DNA of 22,151 nucleotides from Basidiobolus heterosporus B8920. Taxonomy: Eukaryota > Basidiobolomycota > Basidiobolomycetes > Basidiobolales > Basidiobolaceae. The stretch spans positions 1-22,151 of the forward strand of contig JNET01034258.1 of the NCBI GenBank assembly GCA_000697455.1, in the 5' to 3' direction. Below, in pieces: positions 9,143 to 19,710 of the stretch (positions are counted from its first letter, which is position 1; each line of letters begins with the position of its first letter). The notes under the pieces are model-generated. The model was not told the DNA's origin. It saw only the letters and a list, made by a program, of their open reading frames with translations, and made no database searches. The translations under genes and the position numbers were made by a program.

Positions 9143-9437
9143 CTATACCGCGCAGAATCTCTCTCAACAGCCACATTGATTACAAATACCATTGTTACCC
9201 ATTCATCCAGCAAAACAAACCAACAGTCAAAAATAATCCCACAGATTTTCTCATTAATAGATAATTGATTGGCCTAACCAACCCTCTCTTGATATCAACT
9301 TTATATAAGTCTAGAGTTTTGATAAACATGACCGTGAAGGTAAATACATATGGAAATAGAGGGAAATCCATTTGACAGTTAGTATTAAGAAGATTGCATA
9401 GGAGGGGTACAAATTAAACAAAAATCCTTTCTTACGT
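9143..9437. other. convergent 3' intergenic spacer
   Basis: AT-rich spacer between the stop of gene B (+) and the stop of the membrane protein gene (-). It can only hold two 3' UTRs; nothing else is seen. Confidence 0.5.
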
Positions 9438-10073
9438 CTATTCTATACTGATGATGATCAACTCAGATATGGCATCTTCGTATAATGGAGGTGGTGGAAG
9501 ATCAAGTTCGTCTATGGGATAACAAGCACCAGGGTCAGATTGTCTAAACATCAAGCATCGTTGAGTGCTTACTGATGTTAGTTGTCTAGTGTATAATGAG
9601 TTGCTAATAGCCTGCACTGCCCACTCAGTTAAGGTGAAGTAAGATGCCCCAGCATAGGGTGGAACAGGATCATCCAGGCAAATACTATCAGTGCCTTCAA
9701 ACCTCACGACAAATTCATCCTCAATCAGCTGACCATCCTCCAATGTTATCTGACTCCATTGTAGATAGACTCGTATGCAACAACATGCTATCATACTGAA
9801 AACGCAAAGTATTGTTATAAGGCAAAATCCCATCAGTCCCAGCCGAACATTTTCACTTGGATCACCGATCATGCTCGGTGCCTTGCCAGGGTAAATTAGA
9901 TTATTGTAGGCAATATCCTTCTCCGAAAGAGTGAAAAGGCTGGATGTTCCTTCGATATTCACCTCGAAGATGCGTTGATGTTCCGATGAAATAATCAGCT
10001 CCGCTGAAAGGATAGGTAAGACTAGTAACCATGAAATTAAAGAGTAGATAGAATCTCTAAAGGGGAAGACCAT
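9438..10073 (-). CDS. type I single-pass membrane protein with PPxY motif
   Basis: 211 residues in one exon; no enzyme family recognised. A signal peptide fits residues 1-25 (hydrophobic LISWLLVLPIL, cleavage near LSA-E). A short luminal part of about 50 residues follows, then a transmembrane helix at 77-100 (GLMGFCLITILCVFSMIACC) with Cys residues at its cytosolic edge. The cytosolic tail of about 110 residues is acidic and has VPPY (137-140) and a strict PPxY, PPLY, at 195-198 in a run of prolines. This layout is known from Rsp5/Nedd4 adaptors and cargoes, in which the tail PPxY binds ligase WW domains. That role is inferred. An ER, Golgi or endosomal location is likely from the signal peptide. 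Confidence 0.72.
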   Translation of the reverse strand: MVFPFRDSIYSLISWLLVLPILSAELIISSEHQRIFEVNIEGTSSLFTLSEKDIAYNNLIYPGKAPSMIGDPSENVRLGLMGFCLITILCVFSMIACCCIRVYLQWSQITLEDGQLIEDEFVVRFEGTDSICLDDPVPPYAGASYFTLTEWAVQAISNSLYTRQLTSVSTQRCLMFRQSDPGACYPIDELDLPPPPLYEDAISELIIISIE

Positions 10074-11572
10074 GATACATGAGAGAACTATATAGATGGA
10101 TGAGGAAAACTCCTTTGGGGAAGCCTTGAGTTATATATCATTTGTCATCTAAGGATGCTGGATAAGGGGATGGTGCGGGGATCTGACAATTCAATAATAA
10201 TTAGCCTACCTTGCTCTTACTTTTTCTTGCTGATCTAGGGGTTGCTGAAGACATGTGCTGCAGGAGAGGATAATTGTGGAGTGGATTCTTGGATAATGTT
10301 TGGGAAGCCTATTAGAATGGGGACTGCTTATACTAAGAAGCATTGCGCTGTTTAGCCTGACTCCCAGTTGCATTGGTGATTAAACCTTATGTACATGAAA
10401 TGCAGGAATTCTTTTTAAGCTCATTATCCCACCTCCATAAGCCAGTATCCAAAAGATTAACCAGAAATACAGTCGTCAGGGCAACCTAACAATCGTACCT
10501 TATACCTTACCTATTGTGCTAGAATAATGAAAGAAATCGTAAGAGATGGTCCGTTCATAGAAAAGTTACCTAACCTAAAGGCCATTCCATCTCCAACATC
10601 GATTTTACATGATGAGTAAGAAACAATCAAGTCAATAGTGGGATCTACCCATGATCGGCCAAATCAGCGGAGATGGTTAGTAGTGATTCCATGGCGATTC
10701 CATGGACTCTGACTTTCATTAATTATTTGTGATGTCATTACTGAAGTTGGTACCATACAAAAAACGTGGATGCATCTTTGATACTAATTTGAGATCTTAT
10801 CAAGACCCATCTGCGACAAGTACACTTAAAGTTTTGATGTAATAATGATACACAGATACAAAGCACCCCATAGTTAAGACCCCATCAAGCTCCTATCGTC
10901 ATCAAAGAATATTCTATTCCATGAGAGTCTGTACTTCGTTACTTAGAGTCGACCGATATTAAAACGATGTTGGCCCCTAGCAAATATGTGCCTTCCATTG
11001 TGGTGAAATATACCCAACAAAGACTCCAGATTTCTTAATATAGAGGTGACCATAAAGTATGTGTAGATGGAGAAATAGACTTCGTGTGGTTGACGTGTAG
11101 TTGACACTGTGACCAATTCGAACCAGAGAAATGGTGCTAAATTAGAGAAAAGTAGTAATCTGTAAATGAATCCAACACCGGAACAATCACTGTCCATGAA
11201 TGTCCACCTCATATGCTTATCTGGGTCGAAATCCAGAGTGTGCCCGAGTATTCGGGTCGAGTACTAATGATCATCTATTACTATATCAACACTTGAATCA
11301 ATTGATTAGATTATTTGCGTAGTCAACATAACTCTTATTTCAATGGTGTGTATTTTTTAGTTACATTCAATCATTCACACAGGAAGGGTAACACAATAAG
11401 CGTAGCTCTTGACATACTGTTGGCTGGGTAATAGGATAAATAAAAGTACAAATAGTGAAGTGCACTGTGATAAATGCAATTTAAACAACAAAGGATATTG
11501 ATATGTAAATGATACTCAGAGTACAATTAGCAAAGGAAAAGATTGTAGATGATCGTACAACACGATGCCATC
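10074..11572. other. 1.5-kb intergenic region, no supported gene
   Basis: Lies between the glycosyltransferase stop and the membrane protein start, both minus strand. It holds the membrane protein TATA box, a 10-bp direct repeat GATTCCATGG (10685-10694, 10696-10705) and a short hairpin CCCGAGTATTCGGG (11243-11256). An 89-codon frame at 10943-11212 lacks domain, motif or splice support. A non-coding RNA cannot be excluded by eye. Confidence 0.5.
10131..10137 (-). promoter_or_regulatory. TATA box of membrane protein gene
   Basis: TATATAA on the minus strand, 58 bases before the ATG at 10073, the same spacing as at GMD. Confidence 0.5.
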
Positions 11573-13024
11573 TCAGACCTTGATTGCTTTCGCAGGTCTA
11601 CTTTCCTTCGCGACAGAAGTGCCGGCTACTGGTGGAAGAGGGCATGGAGTAACAGCTGATATCTTTGATGTACTACCGAAAGAGACAGCCGCCGCCTTTT
11701 TACTATAGAGCTGAATTAACCAGCGCTCGTAGCATGTGGTATCCACCTTCTGAATAAAGTTTCTAGAAGCAACAAGGCCTTCTTGACGATGAGACTCATA
11801 GACCACCTGGTCGTGATATAGCTCTTCAATAGCGTTCACCCAAGGAGTTGCATTTTGCTCGGGGATCAAATAAGGCCCATACTTTCGGTTGTAGTCAGCG
11901 TCCTCACATCTTTCTCCGGTGATCAGATTAACAGGAATGATACCACGTTGCATTCCACATTTCGCTTCAGGTAGACCTCCAACATTACTTACGAGAACAG
12001 GGATTCCTCTGAGCATTGCCTCTACAGCCACCATTCCAAATGCCTCGTACCAGACTGAGGGAACAATCAGTATCTTTACCTGACTCCACAGTTCTTCCAT
12101 ATCTCTGTAGGTATCCATAATGGTGACATTTCTTTCTTTCTGCAAAAGAGATATTTGGTAGTCATTTAAGTTCCAAGACTTAACAGCAGCAAACTCCACA
12201 TGAGACATACGACGCGCAAGCTCATGAAGGATGTGGAAGCCCTTGAAACTTCCAGGATTAATGGCTACTACATACTTCCTATTGAAATTATTGTATACCG
12301 GTATGGATCCACTACCACGAATAAAAGATTTAGGATGGATAGGGAGGTGAGTGGACTCAATGTTGCCAAATTTCATCATATATCTCTGGATGGCCTGGCT
12401 GACTACCCAAATTCCATCCACCTTTCGAAGTCGTTCTGTTTCTACATCAGATTTCGAAGCTTCAAAGAGACCCGCATAAGGCCCAAAAGAGAGATGTTCA
12501 CAAGCGTGACAAATGAACACTTTGACTAAATCTTTGGTATTTCTGGAAATTTTAAGGGATACAGAATCATTGAAGATGAAGTGAGTGGTTTTAAATGCTT
12601 TTAATTCACCGACGATGAATTGCTCATAGACCGAGAGTTCCGGAAACCGGTCTATGTTCTCAATCCATCCAACTCGACGCTTAGCCCCTTCCTCATCGAA
12701 AAGTTTCCGCCAGTCGTTGATATTGACGGTGACGGTATCGATATCGTTGTACGAGTGGCGATACATGCGAAAGTAATGGTTGGGCCCAAGGCGTAAGGTC
12801 TCCTTGGTATATTCTCCAAATACCTTAACCTCCTCCTCAAGTCCCAGCGCGAACATCTTGACCTCATGACCAGCCTTCAACAAGCCATCGGCCAGATATA
12901 GATTCGCTTTGAACCCGCCTGAGGAGACAAATAGACCATGGGCTGACTGCATGATAAGAACCCGGAGCTTGGTAGATTGCTTTTCAACAACGGTATCCAA
13001 AGATCTAACGGAGACGGAAGGCAT
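11573..13024 (-). CDS. GT4-family glycosyltransferase (GT-B fold), intronless
   Basis: 483 residues in one uninterrupted frame. The retaining GT4 (Glycos_transf_1) signature VPSVWYEAFGMVAVEAM (321-337) has Glu327 and Glu335 in the E-x7-E arrangement that contacts the sugar nucleotide, followed by PVLVSNVGGLPEA. The N-terminal domain has SSGGFKANLYLADGLLKAGH (34-53), the usual glycine loop and first helix. NPGSFKGFHIL (256-266) fits the N-P-x3-K-G donor-binding segment. No transmembrane span or signal peptide is seen, so it probably acts on the cytosolic side. Donor and acceptor cannot be told from sequence. The C-terminal 45 residues are low-complexity Ala/Ser/Pro. It is the longest intronless gene among intron-rich neighbours, so bacterial origin or retrocopy is possible. 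TATAAATAA lies 82 bases upstream of the ATG. Confidence 0.9.
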   Translation of the reverse strand: MPSVSVRSLDTVVEKQSTKLRVLIMQSAHGLFVSSGGFKANLYLADGLLKAGHEVKMFALGLEEEVKVFGEYTKETLRLGPNHYFRMYRHSYNDIDTVTVNINDWRKLFDEEGAKRRVGWIENIDRFPELSVYEQFIVGELKAFKTTHFIFNDSVSLKISRNTKDLVKVFICHACEHLSFGPYAGLFEASKSDVETERLRKVDGIWVVSQAIQRYMMKFGNIESTHLPIHPKSFIRGSGSIPVYNNFNRKYVVAINPGSFKGFHILHELARRMSHVEFAAVKSWNLNDYQISLLQKERNVTIMDTYRDMEELWSQVKILIVPSVWYEAFGMVAVEAMLRGIPVLVSNVGGLPEAKCGMQRGIIPVNLITGERCEDADYNRKYGPYLIPEQNATPWVNAIEELYHDQVVYESHRQEGLVASRNFIQKVDTTCYERWLIQLYSKKAAAVSFGSTSKISAVTPCPLPPVAGTSVAKESRPAKAIKV

Positions 13025-14573
13025 GTTTTAATCGGTAGGAAATTTAAATCAAATAAAGATCAGAAAACCTGGAGTTGGTTGATGTTAGATACTCACTTAG
13101 GCCCATTATTTATATCTTTGATGAGTTCCAATTTCACCAGATAATGCATCATCTCCCACTGAGCAATATATCTAAATGACCCGAGCCATCCGTTTCCTTA
13201 GAAAACTGGGTCTGCTTGGAGCAATTGGATGCATTTCTAAATCACCATGAAGGTATTGAGAAATGCATCAGAAGTGGTGAAATCAGGTCTCAAAAACCAT
13301 TCGAACCTTCTGGTGTGACATGGAGGGCATAAAGGGCATTGAGTGCATAAAGTTTATAAAATTGTGAACAATACCCCAAATTAGACAAGGTGGCACAAGT
13401 GTCGATGATCGAGATAGCCACCAGATGATACAAAGTAGTGAGTAATGTGCGAGGAATAATGAATCTTCTATCAGATAGATCTGCGAGACACCTACCACCA
13501 CCTCCATTTAGAAAGATTCATGGCCAGCAGGATATCGTTTGATGATCGAGATGCTGGGTCGCCTTTATCTCTTACTTTATTTCTCACCTTCCAGACAAAA
13601 CTAGAATTAGCTGATAAGAACTATGACTATCAACATTTAGATGAGGTTTGATCAAGTAATGCTGCTTTTGTTATCTATTATCTCATAGTGGCTTCTAAGG
13701 AATTTGGCCCCTCTTTTTAAATCTATTTTTATTGCTTTTTTAATGTTACTGCTTTTTAAGCCAATCTATCTACAAGTCACAAATCACAATTCCAAGGTTC
13801 TTACCAAGCTTATACCATAATTGTTACACATCATTACTTGATATGCTCTAAGTGTGCAGTGCGCATTGCTTTGGGAAATAATGGTTCATGGTCTGAATGA
13901 ACTCTTGAAAGATCAATGAAAAGCTGGTTGTTCTGAATCACTTTAGGAAGTCAGCGAATTCAAAATCTCAACAATCTCATAAGAATCTCTACATCCCAAA
14001 TATTAAGCTCTTTAGAGCTATCTAAGCTACTGATGGATAATGGATCTTAAAGCTTTAGGTTCAGGTTAATACATGTATGCTCATCAGAGATACATTTATA
14101 AGTTATATGCTTTATTGCTGATACCATGGAACTTACTACCAGTGTCCTCATAGGAATATATATGAGCTAGCATATTGACAATTTTTTCATTATCAGCTCA
14201 AAGCTTCCTTACTTGGTTGTACTTATTCAGATTGTTGCAGAGCGCAGATACCTTTTATTCATGATAAAGTAATGTATACACAGTTATCTGGAAGTAAACA
14301 AAGTGGTATTTGAGATGCATGAACACAAGACTCTTGGCTCTAAGTCTGTTAAGTGCTCATTTCAACAATATAAAAAAAGAATTTATGTGCAAATCAGAAC
14401 AGTCAGTACATAACACTTGTTTGATGATATCAGTACATATGAACAGGAAGATGATTGATGCGGATGATTCCAAAGAAAATGGACAACTACACCTCAACAA
14501 AAAGAAACTAAATGAGAGGCAGAACAATGGTAAGGAAGGGGGCTAGAAAAAGGTTAAGATCTCCAGGCTAACT
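13025..14573. other. 1.5-kb AT-rich intergenic region
   Basis: Between the deubiquitinase stop and the glycosyltransferase start, both minus strand. It contains the glycosyltransferase promoter and the deubiquitinase 3' UTR. ATGCAT occurs three times at 13146-13268. Frames at 13283-13507 and 14310-14546 have no coding character or splice context. Nothing further is supported. Confidence 0.5.
13106..13114 (-). promoter_or_regulatory. TATA box of glycosyltransferase gene
   Basis: TATAAATAA on the minus strand, 82 bases before the start codon, identical to the GMD TATA box. A GTGAGT just downstream could be a 5' UTR donor, but no matching acceptor is convincing. Confidence 0.55.
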
Positions 14574-17500
14574 TTAACTGACGGCAGTGCGAACATAAAA
14601 TAATATATATGCTGATTTGGACTAGAAATGGGCAAATTGGTTCATATCAGTATCTAGGTTTGGACTTGTCATGTTATCGAGTTTCTTACCACTACAGTGC
14701 TCTCATCGCATACTGACACTCTGGAGTCGTCGAAGTTACACCATTGATTACGATTCCCATTTCTAACTTGTGCGGTATCTGGTTGCATAAGAGCATGAAT
14801 TGTTATTGAGAATGCCTTTCAACAGAAGTAAAAAAGGCTACTTACAATGACCACCGTTTAGACCCCCGACGTGATTCGATACTGCATACAGGTCGTAGGT
14901 TGTAGGTGCTTTACTAGTAGTGGATTGTAGATATGGCGACATATTCAGTTTTCTACAGATTAGGGTTAAGGAGTTAGCTCAAGTGAGTGTAAACAAAACA
15001 AGGTTCAAGAAGACAAACCTCAATGGATAGGATACCAAAGTATCCAACTTGTCTCGAAATGGTCCAGAAAATGAAAATCGCTTCAAATGTATCAAAAGTA
15101 TATCGGGTAACCGAGATAAAGTCAGTCGTTTAATTGCTCTACGACGTGTTTTACAACGCGAGCAGAACCTATGTTTTGATGGATAGTTGCTGGTCAGATG
15201 AAACGTTCCGATGTATAATGGATATGTTCATTATGACTTACCAGGCATCTTCACCATCAAGTGTTTCCTCTTTGACAAATTCCTCTAGGCATCTAGTTAA
15301 TGGGGTCCCGTTGTTTCTTGAAGGGATCGGTAATGAAAGATACGTAAATGGATTGTACGTTGTAGAAGTCTAAAGAGTGCAACGATGAGTTCACCAAATA
15401 ACCATGTTAGTTTCTTCTTATCTGACTGACCTGTTTACAATAAGTGCACTGAAGCTTCGACCTGAACTGCCCCTGAAACAAACTAACGATGATAGATGAA
15501 TTTCGCATCAAGTACTTCTCCCAAGCCAATTCTGAGGATAAATATTCAGGCATTTGTTCTATCATATCGTCATCCTCGTCATTGACTGGTGGTGGTTTGT
15601 TGACGATAAGGTTTAAATCTTCATGGAGGCCATCCAGCAAGAAGCCCAGTAATTCCTGGGAGTCTTGTTGATCCGACCCTTTGAACTGAGGAGCAAATTT
15701 GGCTATAGCATCCTAAGTAAAGAATTGAATGAGCCACTGGGTAGGTTACATTGTGGACACAAAGATGGGCTTACTCTAAATGTAATAGGGGAAACAAAGG
15801 TGTATTGTACACTCCACATGGCACGAATAAGGTCACCAAATGCTTGAGCCAAGACGCCACCAGTCCCAAGGAAATTGCTAACATTAATATGCCGTCTATA
15901 ACTACCATCTAGATCCCATTGAACCGTTAGCAATTCTGTTGTTCTGACCAAATCTTAATTTACATGAAAATATGTCGTTTCCATCCACTTACCAAGAAAG
16001 TATCGAGCCAAAGGAACCGTAGCACTCAAGCATTGCAATACCGAATTCATAAAGCATGTATTTCCCAGGTTTTTCAGGCCCGTGATTCCAATTCGGACTG
16101 ATCCAAGCTGTGATACTGAAGACTCAAAAGTTGGTGATGCCATGTGCATAGGTAGCATCGGCTTCTGTCCATACATCTGATTTTGTGTCGAAGCTGGACG
16201 AACAATAGGACGTTGCTGCTGGTGGTGCTGTTGCTGGTATTGTTGTTGCTGCTGCCATTGTTGGTACTGATGCTGTGGTATTGGTGGCATTGATTGATTT
16301 ACCCTGGTTGGCTGTAAAATAGACATGTTTTGTGAGGGTACAGGTCGTTTGGGCAAGGGCGGCGGTGGATCATAGCGACTATTATTGGTTGTAGTAAAAC
16401 CATAATATGGATTATCTAAAAAGGTCTTACGTCGCCGGAGGCTTGAGTTGGATTGATTTGGATGATGCGAAGTTGGCTTATTGTGGGTTGCTTGAGGATG
16501 AGGAGCAGATGTAGGCGTAGGCGTGGGCGTGGGGAATATTGTCTGTATTGGTATTTGGCTGGATGTCGCTGAGAAGTAGTGCTCAGGTTGTGGCATTCGA
16601 AGTGGCTCAAATTTGCTTGTATTCTGAGGCTCATGGTGCTGCGGTTTTGGTTGCCCATAGGCATAGGGCGGAGGATTAGAATAAGGCGCATGGTATTGAA
16701 TATGAGCACTTTGTTGAGGCATGCTTGGTGGCAGAGAGTTATATGCGTGATCGATGTATGGTCCGTGCGATACAACTTGGGGTTGTAGAGATTGATAAAG
16801 GTTGGGCATCTGAGCATGCTGCTGTTGCTGCATTAGCATTGACTGGTTTGGTAGATGAGCATGATGCTGTTGGCCATGTTCATTATATTGGTGTAAACCT
16901 GCCTGTTTGGGCATCGCAGAGAACGATGTTGGTGGCATCATGGTAGAGCTACAATTATGTTGATTCAAAAGATTTGCGTTGTTTGGGGTAGGCGAAGTGT
17001 GGGAACCTTGAGTTGAACTCTGTGTTGATATAAGGCTTGGTTGAAAATAGTCATGGACTTTCAGAGTAGCCGATTGCCTCTCAGTTGGTGTTCTGACGGC
17101 TGATTGATTCAATTTGTCAACCAACAAATCAATCTGTTCAGAGCTGGTGTTATCTTGATTTAACTTTGGGCCTTGACTAGATTGAATAAGTTCAGAATAA
17201 GCGAGATATAAGTGAAAACGAGTAGCAAAAAAGCCCACCTATCAGCGGAGAAGTCCTGAGGCTTGTTAAACCAATCCTGGGTGGTATTCTGCATCACTTG
17301 AACACGAGGGATAGAAGTGTGACCTGATTTATTCAGGTGTTGATGATCATGATTTTGTCTCAGTATTTGGTCCGCAGATTCTCGTGAAGGCCTCGAGTTC
17401 TTCGTGTATTGAGTTTTCCACGCTTGATAACCACCACTGAGCAATACTGGCATCCGGATCAAAACCTTTTCGAATTCACGCTCGTAGATGGCCGAGACCA

Positions 17501-19260
17501 AATGCTGTAACGGGTTGGCTGAAAGATTTCCCCCAAGCTCAATGGGTCGCTGAGTTAAGGAGGTTGAGCTTTGGTCATAGAAAACAATCAGATCAACTTT
17601 GTGTCTCTCGTTAAATAATGATCTCTCCTTTGATGAACACAATTGTAAAGCTGCTTCGATTTTGGATGAAGTGGTCCTACAGAAAAGATTTGTGATTAGA
17701 TTCGAAAATGGCCGTTATCCCAATAGATCATAGAACACTTACTCATTCTTTAAGATCATTGGATCAATGTTGATTATATACTTCGCATCGATATGCCCTT
17801 TTTGAAACTCTTCTCTTGGCCTGATGTCCATCAAGAGGATTGATGGAGGATTGCTCGTCTGGTAGAGATATTGGTAGAGGGCGCTTGTGGAGATCACAGT
17901 AGCATGAGGAAAGGCGAAAGAGGTCTGAGAAATCGAGGATGAGCTAAACCAGCGTCTGGAAGGGGCTCTAGAGGGAGTCTTGAGTTTGAGAGACGGTCGA
18001 GACTTCTCTAGAGTATTTTTTGATTTTCTGTCCTGTCTTGAGGCCAGACCTGATGGTGCGTCATGGCTGGAAGAACTTGCTTGTGATCCATGGTCAAAGT
18101 TTGCGGGTGATTTCTTTGACCTTCGTTGAATCTCTGAAGAGATATCTTGAGAATTATTCGGGTCTTTAGAGGCTTTTGGATCTTGCATAGGGCGTACCCC
18201 ATAAATCCGACTTGACTTCTCACTTGGCTGACTATCCTTCAAGGTGATGGCCAAGGAGCTCACATGATCTAAGCTCGGATATCGCTGTGAAACTTCGTCA
18301 ATATCAAAGTCTGAATCTAATACGGTCTCAGGAAATGATGCATCGTAGATGTGTTCGACTTGAGGAAATCTCAGCATCGACCCATGAACATCGGGACTAT
18401 TGTTATGGAGTTCACGTATAGAAGTATCAAACGCATCATTCGAGAACGGATCTCTCGAAACTGGACCACGATCCATTCCGTTTGTAAGTACTGGAGGTGC
18501 TACGGTTTGACTACTCACCTGAAGAGCAGGGTTGGGTGATATTGCGACGACATGATAATCCTGAGATACTGGGCCAGTCTGGGTATGTGGTGTATCGGGT
18601 TTAGCGACGTATTTATTAGTGGGCCCTTGCGAAGAATTAAGATCGCTGCTCTTCTTTGAAGGAATTTGATTATGGTTCACTTGGTGACTATTCGAGCTTC
18701 TAGGTATAGTACCTTCAAATCGTGCCACTAGAACACTTCTTAGCTCACTTAAAATTGAGCTTACTTCGAGTGCTTTCTTTAAGCAGAAATTGTTCGTTAG
18801 ACTTCATTTGTGATGGTGGCTATTTCGAAATAACGGTATACCTTTCGTAGATCCACATTATGTTGAGTTAAAATGGAGGTGACGATACTAAATGAACATA
18901 TCGATCAATAAAGCGAATTGATGTTGAAATGAGGAGAAAAGGACCAACTTGTTGAATTTGAAATATTCAATGTACGCGTTTACCAGATCTCCTCTCTGTT
19001 TCGATATCTTAGCCTAATGAGAAAAAGAAAAGAAAACAACATGAAAATATCTAGAGTTAGTGGTTTGCTATGTTGCTGTTCTCCATAAGCTAGATAAATA
19101 AGAGGAACTCTATTACCTGCTCATATAAACGATTTGCTTGGACGGCCCAGATTTCCTTGGATAGATTTAGGCCTTTTATCACTTCGGCTTTTTTTTCGAG
19201 CTCTTCGACAGCGGCAACAGCCCTCTCTCTTTGACTAGATGTGTTTACAATGGTTGACAT
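14574..19260 (-). CDS. DOA4: Doa4/USP8-type ubiquitin-specific protease (13 exons)
   Basis: Endosomal deubiquitinase that removes ubiquitin from cargo before multivesicular-body sorting. Exons: 19260-19117, 19013-18949, 18887-18842, 18776-17743, 17676-17239, 17176-15993, 15908-15775, 15712-15431, 15369-15242, 15168-15019, 14952-14846, 14778-14690, 14621-14574, giving 1282 residues with every phase consistent. Residues 1-105 form the USP8/MIT-like helical region ([21 protein letters not shown]). Rhodanese spans about 385-520 ([14 protein letters not shown] ... LSGGYQAWK); its catalytic Cys position reads VFYDQSS, so it is non-catalytic, as in Doa4/USP8. A Gln/His/Pro linker (about 577-940) has PPPY (744-747), PPPPLPKRP (846-854) and polyGln. 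The USP core has Cys950 in [29 protein letters not shown], zinc ligands CTYC (1104-1107) and CSRC (1154-1157), His1237 in GGH and Asp1254 in NFDDSRV. YPSL (251-254) may bind Bro1. Start at 19260: TATATA lies 46 bases upstream. Confidence 0.95.
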
Positions 19261-19710
19261 TATCTTTTGAGAGACAAACGAAACTGCCGGCACACAAGAA
19301 GTGGATATATACTGAGATAGAATGGAAAAGTTTATATTAGCTTTGAAAGGAAAGATTCAAGTAGTATCGATGGAAAGTAAGGGAATGAGAAATGGAGCTG
19401 GAATAAAGCAACTTTGTCTGTATAGATATCGTTGAATTTAATATCTATAATAAGCCAAGTAGTCTATTCCAAAAGAATATCACACAAGTAGTGCTTGGCA
19501 TTACTATTTATTAAGTTCACCTATATTTACCTAATATGCAACCAATACAATTACAAATTACCATTGTTTGGCAAGAACACTCTATCCATAAAAATCAATT
19601 CTGATTTAGAGGGACTTCATTCAATATGGCCATTTGTATTGACGTACCGCTGAATCTATCTCAATGTTTATTTAGTCCATGATTTATCAAAACCTTCCTA
19701 GCCTTATGAG
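19261..19710. other. intergenic between exonuclease and deubiquitinase
   Basis: 450 bp between the exonuclease stop and the deubiquitinase start, both minus strand. It has TATATA at 19306-19311, 46 bases before the deubiquitinase ATG. Otherwise it is AT-rich with no supported feature. Confidence 0.5.

Noticed and set aside
10210-10254. Exon-like MSSATPRSARKSKSK with a GTAGGC donor on the minus strand
   Set aside because: The only downstream acceptors give a 27-nt intron or reach a stop at once, and it overlaps the promoter of the membrane protein gene.
10943-11212. 89-codon open frame on the minus strand with ATG and a hydrophobic stretch
   Set aside because: No motif, no TATA box at the usual spacing, no neighbouring in-phase exons; it is about as long as other chance frames here.
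13295-13320. TTCGAA-containing B-box-like sequence suggesting a tRNA on the minus strand
   Set aside because: No A-box, no acceptor stem pairing and no anticodon arm at the required distances.
13283-13507. 74-codon minus-strand frame, hydrophobic
   Set aside because: No conserved features and no splice partners; a chance frame in AT-rich DNA.
14310-14546. 78-codon plus-strand frame, lysine/asparagine-rich
   Set aside because: Composition follows the AT-rich background, and it lies in the likely 3' UTR of the deubiquitinase.
18728-18776. A 37-nt intron (GTAAGC...TCTAG) before residue 102 of the deubiquitinase
   Set aside because: The stretch is open in the correct frame and reads as family-like helix sequence ([16 protein letters not shown]), so it is exon.
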